64,000 nucleotides of DNA from Eleginops maclovinus (taxonomy: Eukaryota > Chordata > Actinopteri > Perciformes > Eleginopidae). A program made the position numbers and the translations under genes. Numbering within the stretch: position 1 is the stretch's first letter; the number at the start of each line of letters is the position of its first letter. The stretch is from NCBI RefSeq assembly GCF_036324505.1, contig NC_086368.1:9447016-9511015 (forward strand), given 5' to 3'. Below are positions 11,615 through 27,900 of this stretch, piece after piece. The notes below the pieces were generated by a model, which saw only the letters and a program-made list of their open reading frames with translations, was not told the DNA's origin and did not search any database.

Positions 11615-14600
11615 TGTTGTGGTTGTCATGAATGGGTACTATTCCAGGTGATGGAGGTGAGATCTGCTGAGAGGAAACATCAGTGATGCAGTCAGTGTGT
11701 AGGCGGCTGGTAAGTCAACACAGCTTTCCAGGTATAAATATTGCCAGTTCAACACCTCGCAGCAAACACATATACAGCTATTCTGAGAAAATCTGTTAGA
11801 GTCAATTTAGAAGAGCATAGGATCCTCATCAGCGGAGTTTCCTTACCTTATATTAATAGAAAATACCATTGAAAGCATATGCCAACATGGAAGAGAGGAA
11901 CAAATACATATTAAAACTGCACTAAATCGGCTTTAGATGGACATTGTGACGGACACCTGTCGAGACAAATGCCATGTCTATATTATTAATATCCAGGAAA
12001 TATGTTGATATGAAATGATGAAATGATTACTCCGCCTCCACAAAATAAATGTATAAACTATGCATTATGGAGGATTTGCACCTGTTCTTTATAATAAATG
12101 ATTATTTTATATTATATCAACGGCGGTTTTGAGCTGTTTATAAAATGTTTGTTTTTTTTAAACTTCCTTAAGCTCATCAACTTGTTTTTTATGAAATCGT
12201 AAGAAGACTTTTTCACTATTATCTGATATTTTAGAGAACAAATGGCCAGTATATTAATTGAGAAACAAATCTTAATTGATGATGTGAGGTGCAGTCCTTC
12301 TTCAAACATGCACATACAACACACAGACGCCATCTTTCATAAAAACCAGTCGCCATAGAAACAACAAGCACTTTTCACTTCCTGCTCCTGTGCGTCCGAA
12401 GCACTTCACTGACACCATAAATCTGACATGCTGGAGCCTCAGAGGAGCGAGGCAGACCTGCAGCCAACAGCCTCTAATAGCCTCTTCCTGTTCCTCTTAA
12501 GCTGTGAGATGCTTTTGTAAAGTACCCTCCACGGCTGAGACGCCCCAGAGATACAAAGTGATTCATTATTACGTGCTTGGGAAAGCATGCACGTCACATG
12601 ATGCATACTTATCCCACAGCACTTCCTCTTTGAAAGTCTACAGGCAACATATCTCACAATTTGGAACCTTGAACTATAGATAACGTTTTTGCCCTAACAG
12701 CCAATTTAGGTTCGTTTTTTATATTGCATAAATCTTAATACTCACTTTAGTCCCTATCTGTTCATGCATGTATCACCATGCAGAGTGGATGCAGCTCTGG
12801 ATATAAGAGAAGCTGCTGCTGCTGATCTGCACTGTACAGCCTGCTGGTTATTCTGCTGATTCAGCATCAGGCTCCGTGCAGCAGAGTCAGACAGTATAGA
12901 CACAACGGGAGATTTATAGTCAGCGTCTGGAAAGATGCTTCCAAACACCTCAAACAGATATAGATGCAGTACGTAAAGTAGGATTGCCTTTTATGACGTG
13001 TGAAAACTTGGAACTTTTTGGGGACTATTTCAGAACTTCTAACCTACACAGTAAACAACACAGACAGATGCTGTGCGTAATAGTAAACAAGATCACTTTA
13101 CTCCAATCATTTAAGTACTTTTTAAAAGAATGAAAAGCTCCAAACGTTCATGTCAGTGATCGACATAGTAAGATTTTGGATACTTAGGAAACATTATTGT
13201 TTGTTGTCACTAGCAATAGGTATAGGGTCAGAAAACAACAGCTTTTGCATCAATAAAATGCAGCCTGTGCAGGATTGCTGATAGATAGAAGTATAGGCTA
13301 CCTGCCACCGACACTACTTTCATTATAAACTAAATAGCTTGGTTGATAATCTTGACACCATATAAATACAATGGTGGAGGTTAAATGTATAGCACACTAT
13401 TGTAAAGAGAGATTTCAAACTTAGTCTTCTATCAATAATGAATTATTGTTTGGACAGAACAAGCAATGTGAGGATACCCCCTAGGTTGAAGGAGATTGTG
13501 ATTACACTTTTTATAATGTAAAATACACAGCATATTAACCAATGATACACACAAGTGTTGGATTAAGCCATAGAGAGTTTTAACAGTTTAAAAGATCAGG
13601 AGAAAGAAACAGAAAATGTCATAGTCCTATAAATATTCAGCAGTTAAAATCAAATGCGTAGTTAACATCGTACATAAAGCTAAATGCCTGTATTTTCATA
13701 GAATAAGGTTCATATAGGTTTTCTTTTTCCATCACCGAGCTGCCTGCCATCTTTCATAAAACACACAACAATAAATGACATTTATTACGGGCCGAAGCAG
13801 GAACACTCTTCTTATGCAATCGTTATTTCAAATTTTACAACACCGTATTTATATGCTTGGGTATGTAGCTAATGACAGCTCTGACCTTGCAAAGCCCCGG
13901 GAGCTGAAGGAAATGTAGCCTTTCTTTCTCCCATGATCCCCTGTGAGGATCCTATCTCAGGCTCCAGTTACCGGACAGTTCAGGCCACAGCCAGAGCTCT
14001 CCCACCATCCACTCTCTGAGCACGTATGGAGTAAAGAGGAACCTTTCCATTCATAGGTGGAGATTATTAATTAAAGCTGTGAGATACGGTGGGTTTGAAA
14101 AGAAAGGACTTGCTCAGTCCTACGCAACTTTGAAACTATTTCAACCTATTGTGTTGTGTTTATTCTCAGAGGAAATTAGATATAATTCAACTTTTAATTG
14201 CATTGATCCAAACACCAAACATAGCATAGATGGAAAGTCTCAGAATGTCTGAAGCCATATTCTTAGTTACAAAGGCAAAGGGACTCACCGAAATTAATAA
14301 GTTCAATTGCTTTCAATCATCTAACGTCAGGCGGGGCTCGTGAGCACCAGATGTGACATGCCGAACTTGTAAATGAAAATGAAAATGGAAGCTAACATTT
14401 GTGTCAATGCCCCACTGGGAATAACATACTAAAATCTGTAATTATTCATACAGAAAAAAGAGAAAAGAATGACGGAGGGGTTAGCTAATTAATTACATTA
14501 GCAATGACGGCTCATCTGTCATTCCTTCTACAAAAAAAGAGAGGAGGTGAACCGGCGAACACAAACCAAATAAATGCCCCTCATTTGTCACATGAACTAA

Positions 14601-15543
14601 TCCTATTAGACACTCACAAAAAAAATAAAAAAAGCACTAACATTTGTAAAACAAATCCTCTTTCTTCAAAATCACCCTCAGATATTGTATCTAAATGAAA
14701 GACAACAGTTTTTGTAGATGAAATATATGATAATTTCTCCTGGATAAGAAAACAATAATTGATTTATATGCCTAAGTTTATGGACATCGATTTACTCGCT
14801 CACAGTGTTCACTCTCTGCATCTAAATGATCCCCTTTAAAGGCTGTGTTTGTTTATGCTTTGTTAGTGCAGGTTGATGGTTTGATGGTCAGAAATGAGAT
14901 GAGATCATTTCCCCATATGACAAACCACGTAGGAGGCAGAGGACTTCTACTTAGCCTGCTGACTGCAAAACACCATTATTTTTCTGAGTAACTCATAAAC
15001 TGCAAAACGTGACATTTAGTGGATGTCAAACTTACAACGTGTAGAATCCTAATGTGCACAATTTATAATGTTAATAAAACAGAGAAGCATCAAATCCTCA
15101 CAATTGAGAATCTGTGACTGACTTTTTTGGGACGTTTTTGCTGGGTCACTTTATTGACCAAGCAGGTAATAACATGATGAATTAATGATTACCAACTATA
15201 GTTCGCTTCTACAGGTCGGGCTTTGAAATAGATAACATTTTTTGTCACATTTGGAAAATGTCTACTTCTTCAATATCCACACCTCCAATGTGTGACATAT
15301 TTCTTCCTGTTATATTTTACCTTACCTTTAATTTAACTGACACGGTTATCCAAGTGACTTACAAAAAGTGCAATCAACAATGGGAATCCTTCGAATACAT
15401 ACGCTTCCAATAAGCCAAACTATTTAATACATGTCAAGCCTGACACAAGAAACAGCTTCTATGGAGCCACAGAATATATAACGATATTACACAACATATT
15501 TGAGCAGTGGTTCTTGCAAGAAGTGAACTACACTTTTTGTGTG

Positions 15544-15577
15544 AATGGCCCTTTAAGAAATGGCCCTTTAAGAAATG
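15544..15577 (+). repeat. 15-bp tandem duplication
   Basis: AATGGCCCTTTAAGA is present a little over twice head to tail. Short and unlinked to a gene. Confidence 0.9.
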
Positions 15578-16399
15578 AAGAACACAATATGTTTTAATGA
15601 CATGACTTCAGTTTAAAGTCACGTTCTTGCTATAGATGGTACAGTTATGAAATAAAACTCGACAGATTAGAAATGCCGAGTCCTGTTGAAGCATCCTGCG
15701 CTGCTGTGTGATGCGACAGAGTTCAGAACCGTGGACAGAGCTCTCTCTCAGTCTGAGCTCACATGGAGGTCAGCAGCTCCTCACAACAGCCCTGATCGGA
15801 TCGATCACCAGATGCTCTCTAATGATGAATCAAATAATTGTGCTGGTCTAGAGGAAGCACAGGATCTCTCCCCAGAGAATATCTTCTTTTCTTATTTTAC
15901 TTCAGATCTGCCTTCCTTCTCTGTGATGCATCAACCATAGGCAGCTGCTGGGTATCACTGCATTCTCTGCACAGCAGCTCATACGTTATGATGTTAAAAG
16001 CATTCTCTTATGTCAAAACAAGTCATTTTTATTTCTAAATAAGCACAAACAAGTCTGTCAGTGTTCCAAGTAGCCATTACTTCAGCTGCAGGTTCACACT
16101 ATGCAACCAGAGATGCTATAAAGGACTAAAACTATTACTTTCCTTGAGAAAATAATTATTTTTTAATGCATGAGATTTAATTTACTTTAAGCAAGAGCAT
16201 CACTGGTTGAATAACGCCTTTCTTTCACGATAGCATTTGTAACGATTCAACAATATGAACTATAATGTAAGCTACTTTGCACAACAAACCTAAGCTAGCT
16301 GCTGGTCGCAGATATGTAGTAATGAAATATAAAAAATAACATACCGAAAATATATTATAATCCAGCTTCTTCGAATGTTTTTAAAATGTAATCATTGTC

Positions 16400-16560
16400 T
16401 TCATCAGCAGGGACGGCCTCTGTTGTATCGCGGGTAGATGTGTCGCTGAAAGGAGCCGCCAGGTGGGGGATGGTCCGGGAGTTTAAGGGAAGCTAGCCAT
16501 AATGAACAACGACACTTCCGGGAAGCTCTTTCAAAATAAACGTTTTACTCGCGAATGATA
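16400..16560. promoter_or_regulatory. CpG-richer island with ETS palindrome, unassigned promoter candidate
   Basis: This 160-bp stretch has several CpGs (ATCGCGGGT, GTCGCTG, GCCGCC, GTCCGGG) in otherwise very AT-poor-in-CpG surroundings. It contains a near-palindromic ETS-type site, ACTTCCGGGAAGC (about 16513-16525). It lies about 800 bp upstream of rps10. It might be an alternative promoter of rps10, an upstream start for a minus-strand transcript, or an enhancer. No coding exon was recognised on either strand. Confidence 0.35.
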
Positions 16561-16785
16561 AAATAAAAGTACACTAAATAAGTAAATTAATAAATACAAC
16601 CAAAAAGTGGAAAAAAAACATATCACATTATAAAAACAATAATACAAATTTTAAAAATAAATATTCAGAATGAATCAAATAAAATCAAGTGACAAAATAC
16701 AATCAAGAAATAAAATAGATACGATTATAACCACTAACAAAAATACAAAGAAAATACACTTACAGTATACAATCGATATGTTGTG
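16534..16785 (+). other. Strand-asymmetric A-rich tract
   Basis: About 250 bp in which A makes up roughly half of the plus strand and G is scarce, with many ATAAAATA, AAAATACAA and ATAAATA words but no fixed repeat unit. It may be an old poly(A)-type retroposon remnant or nucleosome-excluding DNA next to the rps10 promoter. Confidence 0.5.
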
Positions 16786-17261
16786 CCTGTTTTCCTTTGC
16801 CTTTGTATTTGGGGCCTCCAGAGAAAAAAAATGAACTTAATAAGGTCTTTAATTTGATCTAAACATGGTCAGGTTCAAGCTTCTGAAATGTAAAGATGTG
16901 TTACTTTTGTTTGGACCAAGCAAGTAAGTTGTAGCACTTTCCCAGCGAAATTGTTATTAGTGGAGGTGGAGTAAAATGTAAGACTACTCTTACAGTAGTT
17001 GTGTTTCACCACTTATTATTCCCAATTTCATACAACAATATAAATATATAATTTTTTTTTAAGTACAACTGTAACCTTTTTTTCCCTTATTTTTTATCAG
17101 TTTTCAGCAAACTGTTTGATTTACCAATTATTAGTATTATTACTATCATCATCGTGAAAACAATAATGTAAAACCCTTATAATAGTTCTATAAATATTTG
17201 TATAGATATCTAAGTAAATACAGCCACTACTCAACTATTAGTACTGCTGTTCCCCTCCGCT

Positions 17262-17275
17262 GCAGCAGGGGGCGG
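17262..17275 (+). promoter_or_regulatory. CTCF-like core motif upstream of rps10
   Basis: GCAGCAGGGGGCGG matches the vertebrate CTCF core CCASYAGRKGGCRS at 13 of 14 positions by eye. It lies about 70 bp upstream of the proposed rps10 first exon. Binding is inferred from the motif only. Confidence 0.4.
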
Positions 17276-17332
17276 CGCTCCTCTATCCGGCCCTTCTGAG
17301 AGGATAAACCTTCCTGATCAACGATCATCTGT

Positions 17333-17365
17333 CCTTCCGGCTCCGGTCCCCTATCAAGTGGAAAG
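17333..17365 (+). promoter_or_regulatory. rps10: Probable untranslated first exon of rps10 with TOP-like start
   Basis: The first coding exon of rps10 begins exactly at an AG|ATG junction, so an upstream noncoding exon is required. The best candidate runs from a pyrimidine-rich CCTTCCGG (5' TOP-like, typical of ribosomal protein mRNAs, with an overlapping ETS-type CTTCCGG) to a strong donor, GGAAAG|GTAAAG, at 17366. The start base is approximate. A YY1-like GCTGCCATTTTT at about 17561-17572 lies in the presumed first intron and marks the main alternative start region, but it has no good donor after it. Confidence 0.55.
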
Positions 17366-17816
17366 GTAAAGACAGACCCGGCGCAGCAATCTAAATATAT
17401 CTTAAACATCTCATGTTCCATAAAACTGTAATGTTGGATATTCGATTGTTGTTAATGTCACAATATAATACCTAAACGTATTTCAGTGCTAAACGCTAAA
17501 CAGTGGTGGATATTAGACTTAGAAGTTGGGAAGTGACCCAGGACTGATGTTCACGACCGGCTGCCATTTTTCTGTGTTAACGCGGGCTGTCTTAGTCAAC
17601 GTTATTATGTATAGCATTTTTTGAATAGTGACTTGAACACCATTAAATAACATAGTTTATTGATTATATAAAGCGTTTGTTTGTCGGCTTTCTGCTGTTT
17701 TTCACTCGATCTGTGCATGTAGCTAAGTGGCTAACGTACTAGCCAGTTTAAATGCTATCACAGTGCAAGTTCCTACACGCTGTCTGTAATGTGTGGGTAT
17801 GGATCCTGATGCTTAA

Positions 17817-20695
<2,879 letters not shown>

Positions 20696-20717
20696 TTTCC
20701 ACCGTCTCTTTCTGTAC

Positions 20718-20723
20718 AATAAA
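20718..20723 (+). promoter_or_regulatory. rps10: rps10 polyadenylation signal
   Basis: AATAAA occurs 23 nt after the stop codon, after CTGTAC. This is the short 3'UTR usual for ribosomal protein genes. Cleavage would fall about 15-25 nt further on, near 20740. Confidence 0.85.
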
Positions 20724-20740
20724 GAAAATGAAAATACAAA

Positions 20741-23700
20741 ACGTCTGTCAGTACTGTTGGTGTTAATCCGAACTGTGCTAGGTGACGATTATAAAACCGA
20801 AAACCTGGTTTCCAAACATTCAGACCTTGTTTTATGCAGAGGAAAGTTAGTTGGCAAGTCAAAGAAAGCGGACTTATCAATTCATGTGAAAGTGGTAAGT
20901 GGATGCCGAGTACATGCTGTTAAAAAGCTTGTTTTACTTATCTGGCTACTGTCTGTATCGTACATACTCAATCTGATAGTACTGTTTTGGTTGTTTTTGT
21001 AAAAGAACAATTTTCCTTATCAAACTGCAAACTAAGGATTAAATGACAGATTCAGAGAATTCCAGAAATATGCAATACTTCTGTTCTGGAACTGTTTAAC
21101 TGCATCCACATTTAATCTGAATAGCTACTTGGTCTGCATTGTGGTTAGCACTCATGTACTTGTCTCCACTTTTCATAATCGACATTCCCTAAAATGAACA
21201 GTGTTACCTTTGGGAAAAAGCTGGGGCCTCTAAACAAAGCTTCAACAATTTTAAAGTCACATTTTGATGCAGACCATTTATTAGCTACGGAAATTAACTC
21301 AAGTGTTTTAGCAGTGCACATATTTTATAATTTCCTGTCAAACAAGTCGTGTTTCATTGCAAAAGCGTATAAATACTATATGTACAGCAGTAAGGATTGA
21401 AAAATGGTGCAAGCCCAATACAGATTTGTGAAGGAATGAACACAAGCATTGAAGCCAGCCTGAATGTGAAATACTGGTGTTTATTTGTTGGCACATTTAT
21501 ATTACAATCTTCAGTCTTCTCGCACTGGTTTTATTCCACAGTCCCAAATGACAAAAGAGAGGAAAAGAAAAATTCCAGTGACACGTATACCTTGGAGAGG
21601 ACAAACAAAATTACAAGTAGGTAATTTCAAGGCTGAGGTCAGGTGCACGCGTGTTTACTTTGTATTTCAGTTTATAGTATTTAGGGTAACCCTTTAAACA
21701 GCGTTTCTGATTATTCATACAGTAACGAAAACAGCCATCTGACCATAATGCTGAAGGACACTGATAACAATCTGCTGCAGTGATGTGCTTTTAATATTTC
21801 TAGCTCTGGCCACAAGATGGGGCAATACATTTTCAAACTGTTAACTTTGGTAAATTAAGAGGAGGTGACTTAACTTAAGCTCAAATTGTTCAATTACTAA
21901 TCGTCTTGTTTCCTCCCAAATGTTTAGAGGCTTAAATGTCACAAAAGGGGGCAATTGTGATCGAAATCTCCATTGTAATGTATTAAACACCACATTAACT
22001 CCGACGTGCTTATATGGAGACATGTACTTCATAGATGTCCTCCTGAACCCTGGCCCAAATCACATTAATTATGACAGGAAGTGCTTGAAATTTGAGAAAG
22101 AAGGGGAATTGTAAAAAAAAAAACCTAATCATTATTGACCGGAGCCAGGGTGCATCCTCTGGCTGATCCTACTGTGTCACCTATATACAGATATTAGCTT
22201 GTGAATTGCACAACAGGTTAAAAAACAAACTGATGGATCAAGTGGTCATTAATAGTTGAGTCACTGGCTGTTACTGTGGACATCCTCCTCACATTCATTT
22301 TGACAGTACCTGTCACCCGCATCCAATCACCAAGAGCAAATTCAATCATTGCCAATCAATCAGAGAAAGGTATTAGATGTTTTTTAAAAACAGCCATACA
22401 CAGGTGTATCCCCTTGACAACCGTTTGCACGTTTCAATGAAGACTGAAAACAGGAACTCTGATGCAGCGCCAGGTAGGGCCTCATAAAGCAAGACTTTGG
22501 ACAACACACCTTCCGATGCACAGCAATAAACCCAGTTCAAAGTCTACATCTGTGAGGACACTTTAGACTCTTCCCAAATATACTGTCAGTCAGGAAGCGT
22601 TTTCATTCAGGGTCCAAAAAGAAGCTTACAGGGTGCCCCCCCCACAACTGAGAAAAAGCCCATGAATAAGACACCAGCACCACCATCCCTGCTAAGAGAC
22701 ACTTGTTTCTTAGCTTTTGATCCACTAGTTTTCAATTCTCTATATTTCTCATGGAGGATTTATTTTCTGTGTCTTAACTAAATCATGATACTGGAGTTTT
22801 CTGCCCACATTCAATGTAAAATATGAATCTGCTTAGTGTAGAGGACATCTAGTTCCCGCTTGGGATCAATAAATTATGTCTTCTTTTTAAACCATTTAGT
22901 TTATTTTGCTTGAAGCAACAGCTCCCATGAGTCATTGCATTATAAAACCTGATCACTGCTGCAGTATTTGAATGCAGACAATGTAATCGCTGGTTGACAG
23001 TGGTGGGAAATGGAGCTAAAAGAGGAGTAAAAATTGGATTATCAGATAGACACAAAGTCTAATGAATTGTTAAATGTCTCCATATATGCTACCAACACGT
23101 TTACCACAAAAGGATGTGTGGATGTTTACAGACTTGTGCTGTCAAAATAAGCTCTAATATTGATTTAAATATGGGCAGAAAACCACAGCATCATGTCAAA
23201 GGTTTAGAGAAAGACCCAGTCAACCCTGCATGAGATAACACACTGACCTGCGATAGTTTAACCGTTAACAGAGTAACTGTTTTTTACTTCAAATTTATGA
23301 AGTGATTTGGATACTCAGACTTCAGCTTGGCCATACAACAGCTTTCCCTTAGTGTGAAAAATCTGTTTTAGTCCAAACTATTCAAGGATTTTGAGAGAAT
23401 TAAATTATAAATTGGCTCTTCCTTTTTACAAACAACCACATGACTTGTCTTTTAGCCTCAGATGTACTCTGAGCTACACAAATTCCAGCTCCAAAGCCAT
23501 GAGTTCACTCAGTTTTCCTGCCTCTATTGAAATGTCAGACTCACAGATGTGAAAGAGGTGTTTTCTCATTTGTACTCTCACCTTTGATCTATACAGAAAT
23601 AAACAATTTACAATAAAAACCTCTAACATGCTATCTACAGCGCCTCCAGTTTCACAGTATTGAGCCGGCTGCCTCGGGCCACATCGAGTGACGCAGCTCG

Positions 23701-24984
23701 GCTAAAGAGACTTTTGCCAGACGTTAGAGAGAAAAACATAAAAACAAAAACTAGTATCCAAAAGCATTTTACATGTTAAAAACGAGGTCTCAAACTGTAC
23801 AAGGCTTGTTTGTTCTGCATCAGCATTATAGATTCCATTACTTTAGATGTCAAGCAGGTGTTTTGAGTGTTTTGGGGATGCAGATTAAATACTAAAAAGG
23901 GTAGGGAAAGAAAAAGGGGAAATCATGACCATAATGAGTCGCCTGTGCTGTTACGGACAGTGTAAACAATTGCTTTTTACCAAACTGAATGTGAGGAGAA
24001 AATATGGAAATGGGTTTAAATAACTTAAGTGATATGTGCTGCATTTTTGAAATTACAAGTCCATGATTTTTTTAAACCTCCTACTATGTGGAGGAAGACT
24101 TCAGTCATTCCCAAGAAAGAGGTTTAAAAAAAGAAAAAACAAAAAGGGATTAAAAGGAGGTAAAGACACTGAGGAGAAGGTGGTTCATTGACATTGTATG
24201 TTGACATTCTTTCTCTCTTTACAGTATTTGCTCTGTTGGAGAGTGAAACCTGTAGTGCTTGGCTAGCTTCCCCAATATGAGAGAAACACACATGACAGTT
24301 GAAATTCAAAAACTAGCAAGGGGCCGAATCCTACCAATAAGAGACACCGATAACCACGATAAGGAGCAAAATGAAGATAATCCAAAAAGACCTTACCACA
24401 CGTCCGTTACAGTCAGCATCGGGTCTCTCGAGCGAGCGAGACACAACATAACAGTGCTCATGCAAAACAAGTCACTTCCAACAATTCTGCTCATTCAGAT
24501 ACAGACAACACTTCCTATCCTCATTCACAGGGGAGGGAGTACACTAATGGGCACATTCATTCAAAAGAAACAGAACCGAAAAGATGGAGGAGACTTTAAA
24601 AAGACCACCAAAAGCCTTCAGCTTAAGCACTACGTATACACTTTTACATTACAACAGTAAAAAGTAGTTCTTGCATTCAATAAACACCACGCTAAGGGCG
24701 CGTCAAGGAAAGAGGATCAGGGGACATTTCATGCAGTTTTCAGTAAAAAGAGAGAGAAAAAAAAAACGGGTTCAAAAATTACATTTACATTTACAAAGTG
24801 TTTCAGACTATTCACCCGACACTTGTCATCAAGTCTGTGCCACAGTGCTGGCACAAAGGAGTTGGCAAGGCAAACCATGTTATTGAGACAGAAGAGAAGA
24901 GAGAGAGGAATAGAAGAGAAAAATGACACGAGTAAGAGCGCAAGTGGTGGCGAAAGCTCCCAGAGGTGACAGTTATGGTTTTAG
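20741..24984. other. Intergenic gap between convergent rps10 and nudt3, including nudt3 3'UTR
   Basis: No exon was recognised. The right part is expected to be the nudt3 3'UTR (minus strand). Its end is not fixed: minus-strand AATAAA candidates lie near 22757-22762 and 22899-22904, which would give a UTR of roughly 2.1-2.2 kb. A LINE-type tail (22850-22885) lies in the same area. The long open frame that begins inside rps10 intron 4 and runs to 21002 is non-coding read-through. Confidence 0.5.
22850..22885 (+). repeat. LINE-type 3' tail relic
   Basis: CCCGCTTGGGATCAATAAAT followed by TATGTCTTC matches the 3' end of fish L2-like elements (GGGATCAATAAAGT then short repeats). Antisense to nudt3. 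Confidence 0.5.
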
Positions 24985-27900
24985 TTATCTGATACCCGAG
25001 ACGGAGCTCTGATTGATGCTGTAGGTAGGGGAGAGGTCCCCGCCTATCGTGGTCACCAAAGGCGTTCCATTACTGGTCAGGCAACTCTCCTGGAGAGCCT
25101 CGAAATAGGTCGCCTGCACAGGCTTGTGACACTGCAACACTCGTATGGCATCGTCTATTTTAAACCATTCCCTTTTCCTCCCTGTAAACAAACAAAACAC
25201 CATTGTGGGACAAGTTAGAACATGTGGAAGACCACAAAAGAGAAATAGAACTCATTATGCAAAGAATTGATTAATTATCAGTACTGGATAGTGAAAATCA
25301 CAAGGGCAGAAACAAAGCTCGTGTTATAAACCCTCCCTCCCTGAACTGTAATATCACTAAGGCCTGGGAGAGCAAAGCTACAGACAGCATGTGACTGAGA
25401 ACTTTGTCCGTATGATCCCCGTTTTTGACGTGTAAACAAATGCGGCGATTTACCAATATTGACCGAGTCCTCCCAGTCCTCCAGCAGCTCTGTTACAATA
25501 AGAACGTAGACGTAGGTCCTGTGTTTCCTCTCCTGGTTCTGTAGGGGAAAAAATATGGTGTTTACAGCATGTTGACATTTGACCATCTCACCAAAAACGA
25601 AGACATGGGTAAACAAACCTCACCTCAAATACTCCAACTAAGCGCCCTAAAGTCCCCTTTACACCGGCCTGTAAAAAAAAAAAAGCAGGACTATTAAAAT
25701 AGTTAGCAGATAAACACCACACTTTACAGCAAAGGGTTAAAAACATAACTTTATAATCATATTATTAGCCTGACAATGAACACTGCATGTTCAAACTTTA
25801 TAGTGTTGGTTCAGATTGTAATTCAGAAGCCGTTTGTGTGTCAGTGGATTACATTACATCAGGAGATTGTTTGTCCTCGGAAAATTAATTCCGTCTAATT
25901 CCTGGGTTGTTGCTAAATCCGCCGAGTAATACCAGAACACTCTGACTTAATTTAAGCAAATCCTCAAGTCATGTCTTGCATGTATTGATTCTTTCTTCCT
26001 TCATTTCACAGTTGGTTGCAACAGTAACTAATAAAGATGGTAATAAACTGACAGTCTAAGCTCTGGACACAGACATTCAGAGTCACAAGGAACTGTTTGT
26101 TTTTTTTTTCAACTATATTCAGGTGTCAACTAACATTACTGTTATAATCTGGGAGTTATTTTTTTATTAATTTGGTTGAAGAAGATGTTTGAAAATGGGG
26201 AATATGCCCAATATGCAACAATCTCAGTTTCCCAAACCTGACGTCAATGTCAAACCAGCAGTAAAAAGCCTAAAAAAGAAAAGACGCAGGACCGAGCAAA
26301 GGCTTTTTTTCTTTAGATAGATAAGTAGAAAAATACTTTATTTATCCCCAAATTGGGAAATGATTTTCTTCCAGCAGCAGTGTCAAGCATTACACGAGTA
26401 AAACATGTTTGTATTTGACTAAAATAGAGATCATGTAATTCCAGTTATTGGTGCAGTTCTAAATCAAACAGCTGTAAACACCTCTGTTCAGCTATCGCTT
26501 ACTGTCACAATCTGAGGGCTGCTCGACAAGATGTTTTGAGTACCATAAAAGAGTGTGTATAAAGGTCACTAACAACCAACAGAACAACTGCTTAGCTGTC
26601 AGATGCTGCTACTCTTTCTTTGAATCAAAACACCCAAGCCATCTCAATGTCACAACCATTTGTCAGGAGAGGACAACATTCCTCTTACCTTTTCTTGTTA
26701 CATATTCTGAAAGCAAAATAATCTCCACGGTAGATCTTTACTCCCAGAGGTGGATACTCGTAGGTCAGGTTTAGATACAGAGCCCAGCCACTTGCTGACA
26801 TCTTGGCAGCATCTTCTCCAGGTTCCTGTTTCATTCTAAAAATAAATGTTGACTGCACTTACTGTGCGGTGGACTCTGGGGTTGGACTCTTCAGGCCTTT
26901 AGCAAGATCATGTGTAGAAAGAACAAGCACACCACTAGAAACCACAGCGATGTGCCAGGGATTAAGTAATAGGCCAAATGTCAACCTGTTGGTTTGAGAT
27001 GGAAAACATCTCCCAACTATAGTTCATGTAACTGAAAACTGCTGTGCTTCATTTTGGGAGAGGATGCACAACATTGAGGCTTTACAAGTTGTGCAATACA
27101 GTCCACAGTCTTCTTGATGCAGAGCGTATGACTACAGAGAATACGCCAAGTTCCCCAACAGTCAGAAGGAAAAAGAAACTCTCTTCAACCTTTGGCCTGC
27201 TCCTTATTAACTGCGGTGTCTTTACTGCCATCCCTGGCAAGGCTCCAAACCAATAAGCATAAGCAAATCACTCACCGCTCATATGGTCATCAGAATAAGC
27301 TTGTCAGGATTAGGATATGTCCTGTTACACCACCGTCCAATAAGAAGCTTAGAAAGCCACAAGACATGGCGATGCATTGAGTACCACTCAAAGTCACCAC
27401 CAACTTTCTGAATGCGGCCTTTTAGCACTTTTAACAAACATCAGTTCTGACGCGACATTGCTTTTGACCCTGTGGAAATGTGTTGGCAGGCCGCAGTGTC
27501 CTGCATCAGCCCAAGATTCCAAACAGCAAGAGCTAGGAAAAGGGAAGATATCGGCACCATTTATCAGTGTGATGGATCTCACACAAGAGATATCGGCTTT
27601 ATATGGTCAGTGACACGTCAAAAGCTGAGTGAGATTCTGTGTCTTCTTCTGCCCTTTCAGCCATTCTGATCAAAATGCCCACGCGATTTGCACAATTGGC
27701 CACAAGGGGATACATGATTAAAAAGGGACGGACATGAGGTCTAAGCAATATTATTGACTTCCAATGAGCGTCAGAGCTGTTGACTAATTGCTACCTATCT
27801 TCCAAAGCACACACAAACAATATTAGATGCATTGTGCCCTTAAAACTGCATCAGTAACAAGGCTGCTGTTTCAAAAATAGAACAGTCTGTAAGAAACAAG

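Larger units (their letters stand above)
5301..17261. other. Intergenic spacer between divergent pacsin1 and rps10
   Basis: About 12 kb of AT-rich DNA. No exon of a known protein was recognised on either strand. Contents that can be named are microsatellites (5399, 8073, 10200, 11043), interspersed repeat relics (6960-7040, 10425-10570), a 15-bp duplication (15544), an unassigned CpG/ETS island (16400-16560) and an A-rich strand-biased tract (16534-16785). The block 13870-14045 is GC-richer, non-repetitive and exon-free, so it may be regulatory. Confidence 0.6.

Noticed and set aside
11014..11631. 205-codon open frame of Thr-His-Ser-Leu repeats
   Set aside because: It is the ACTC array read in one frame; there are no splice sites or flanking coding sequence.
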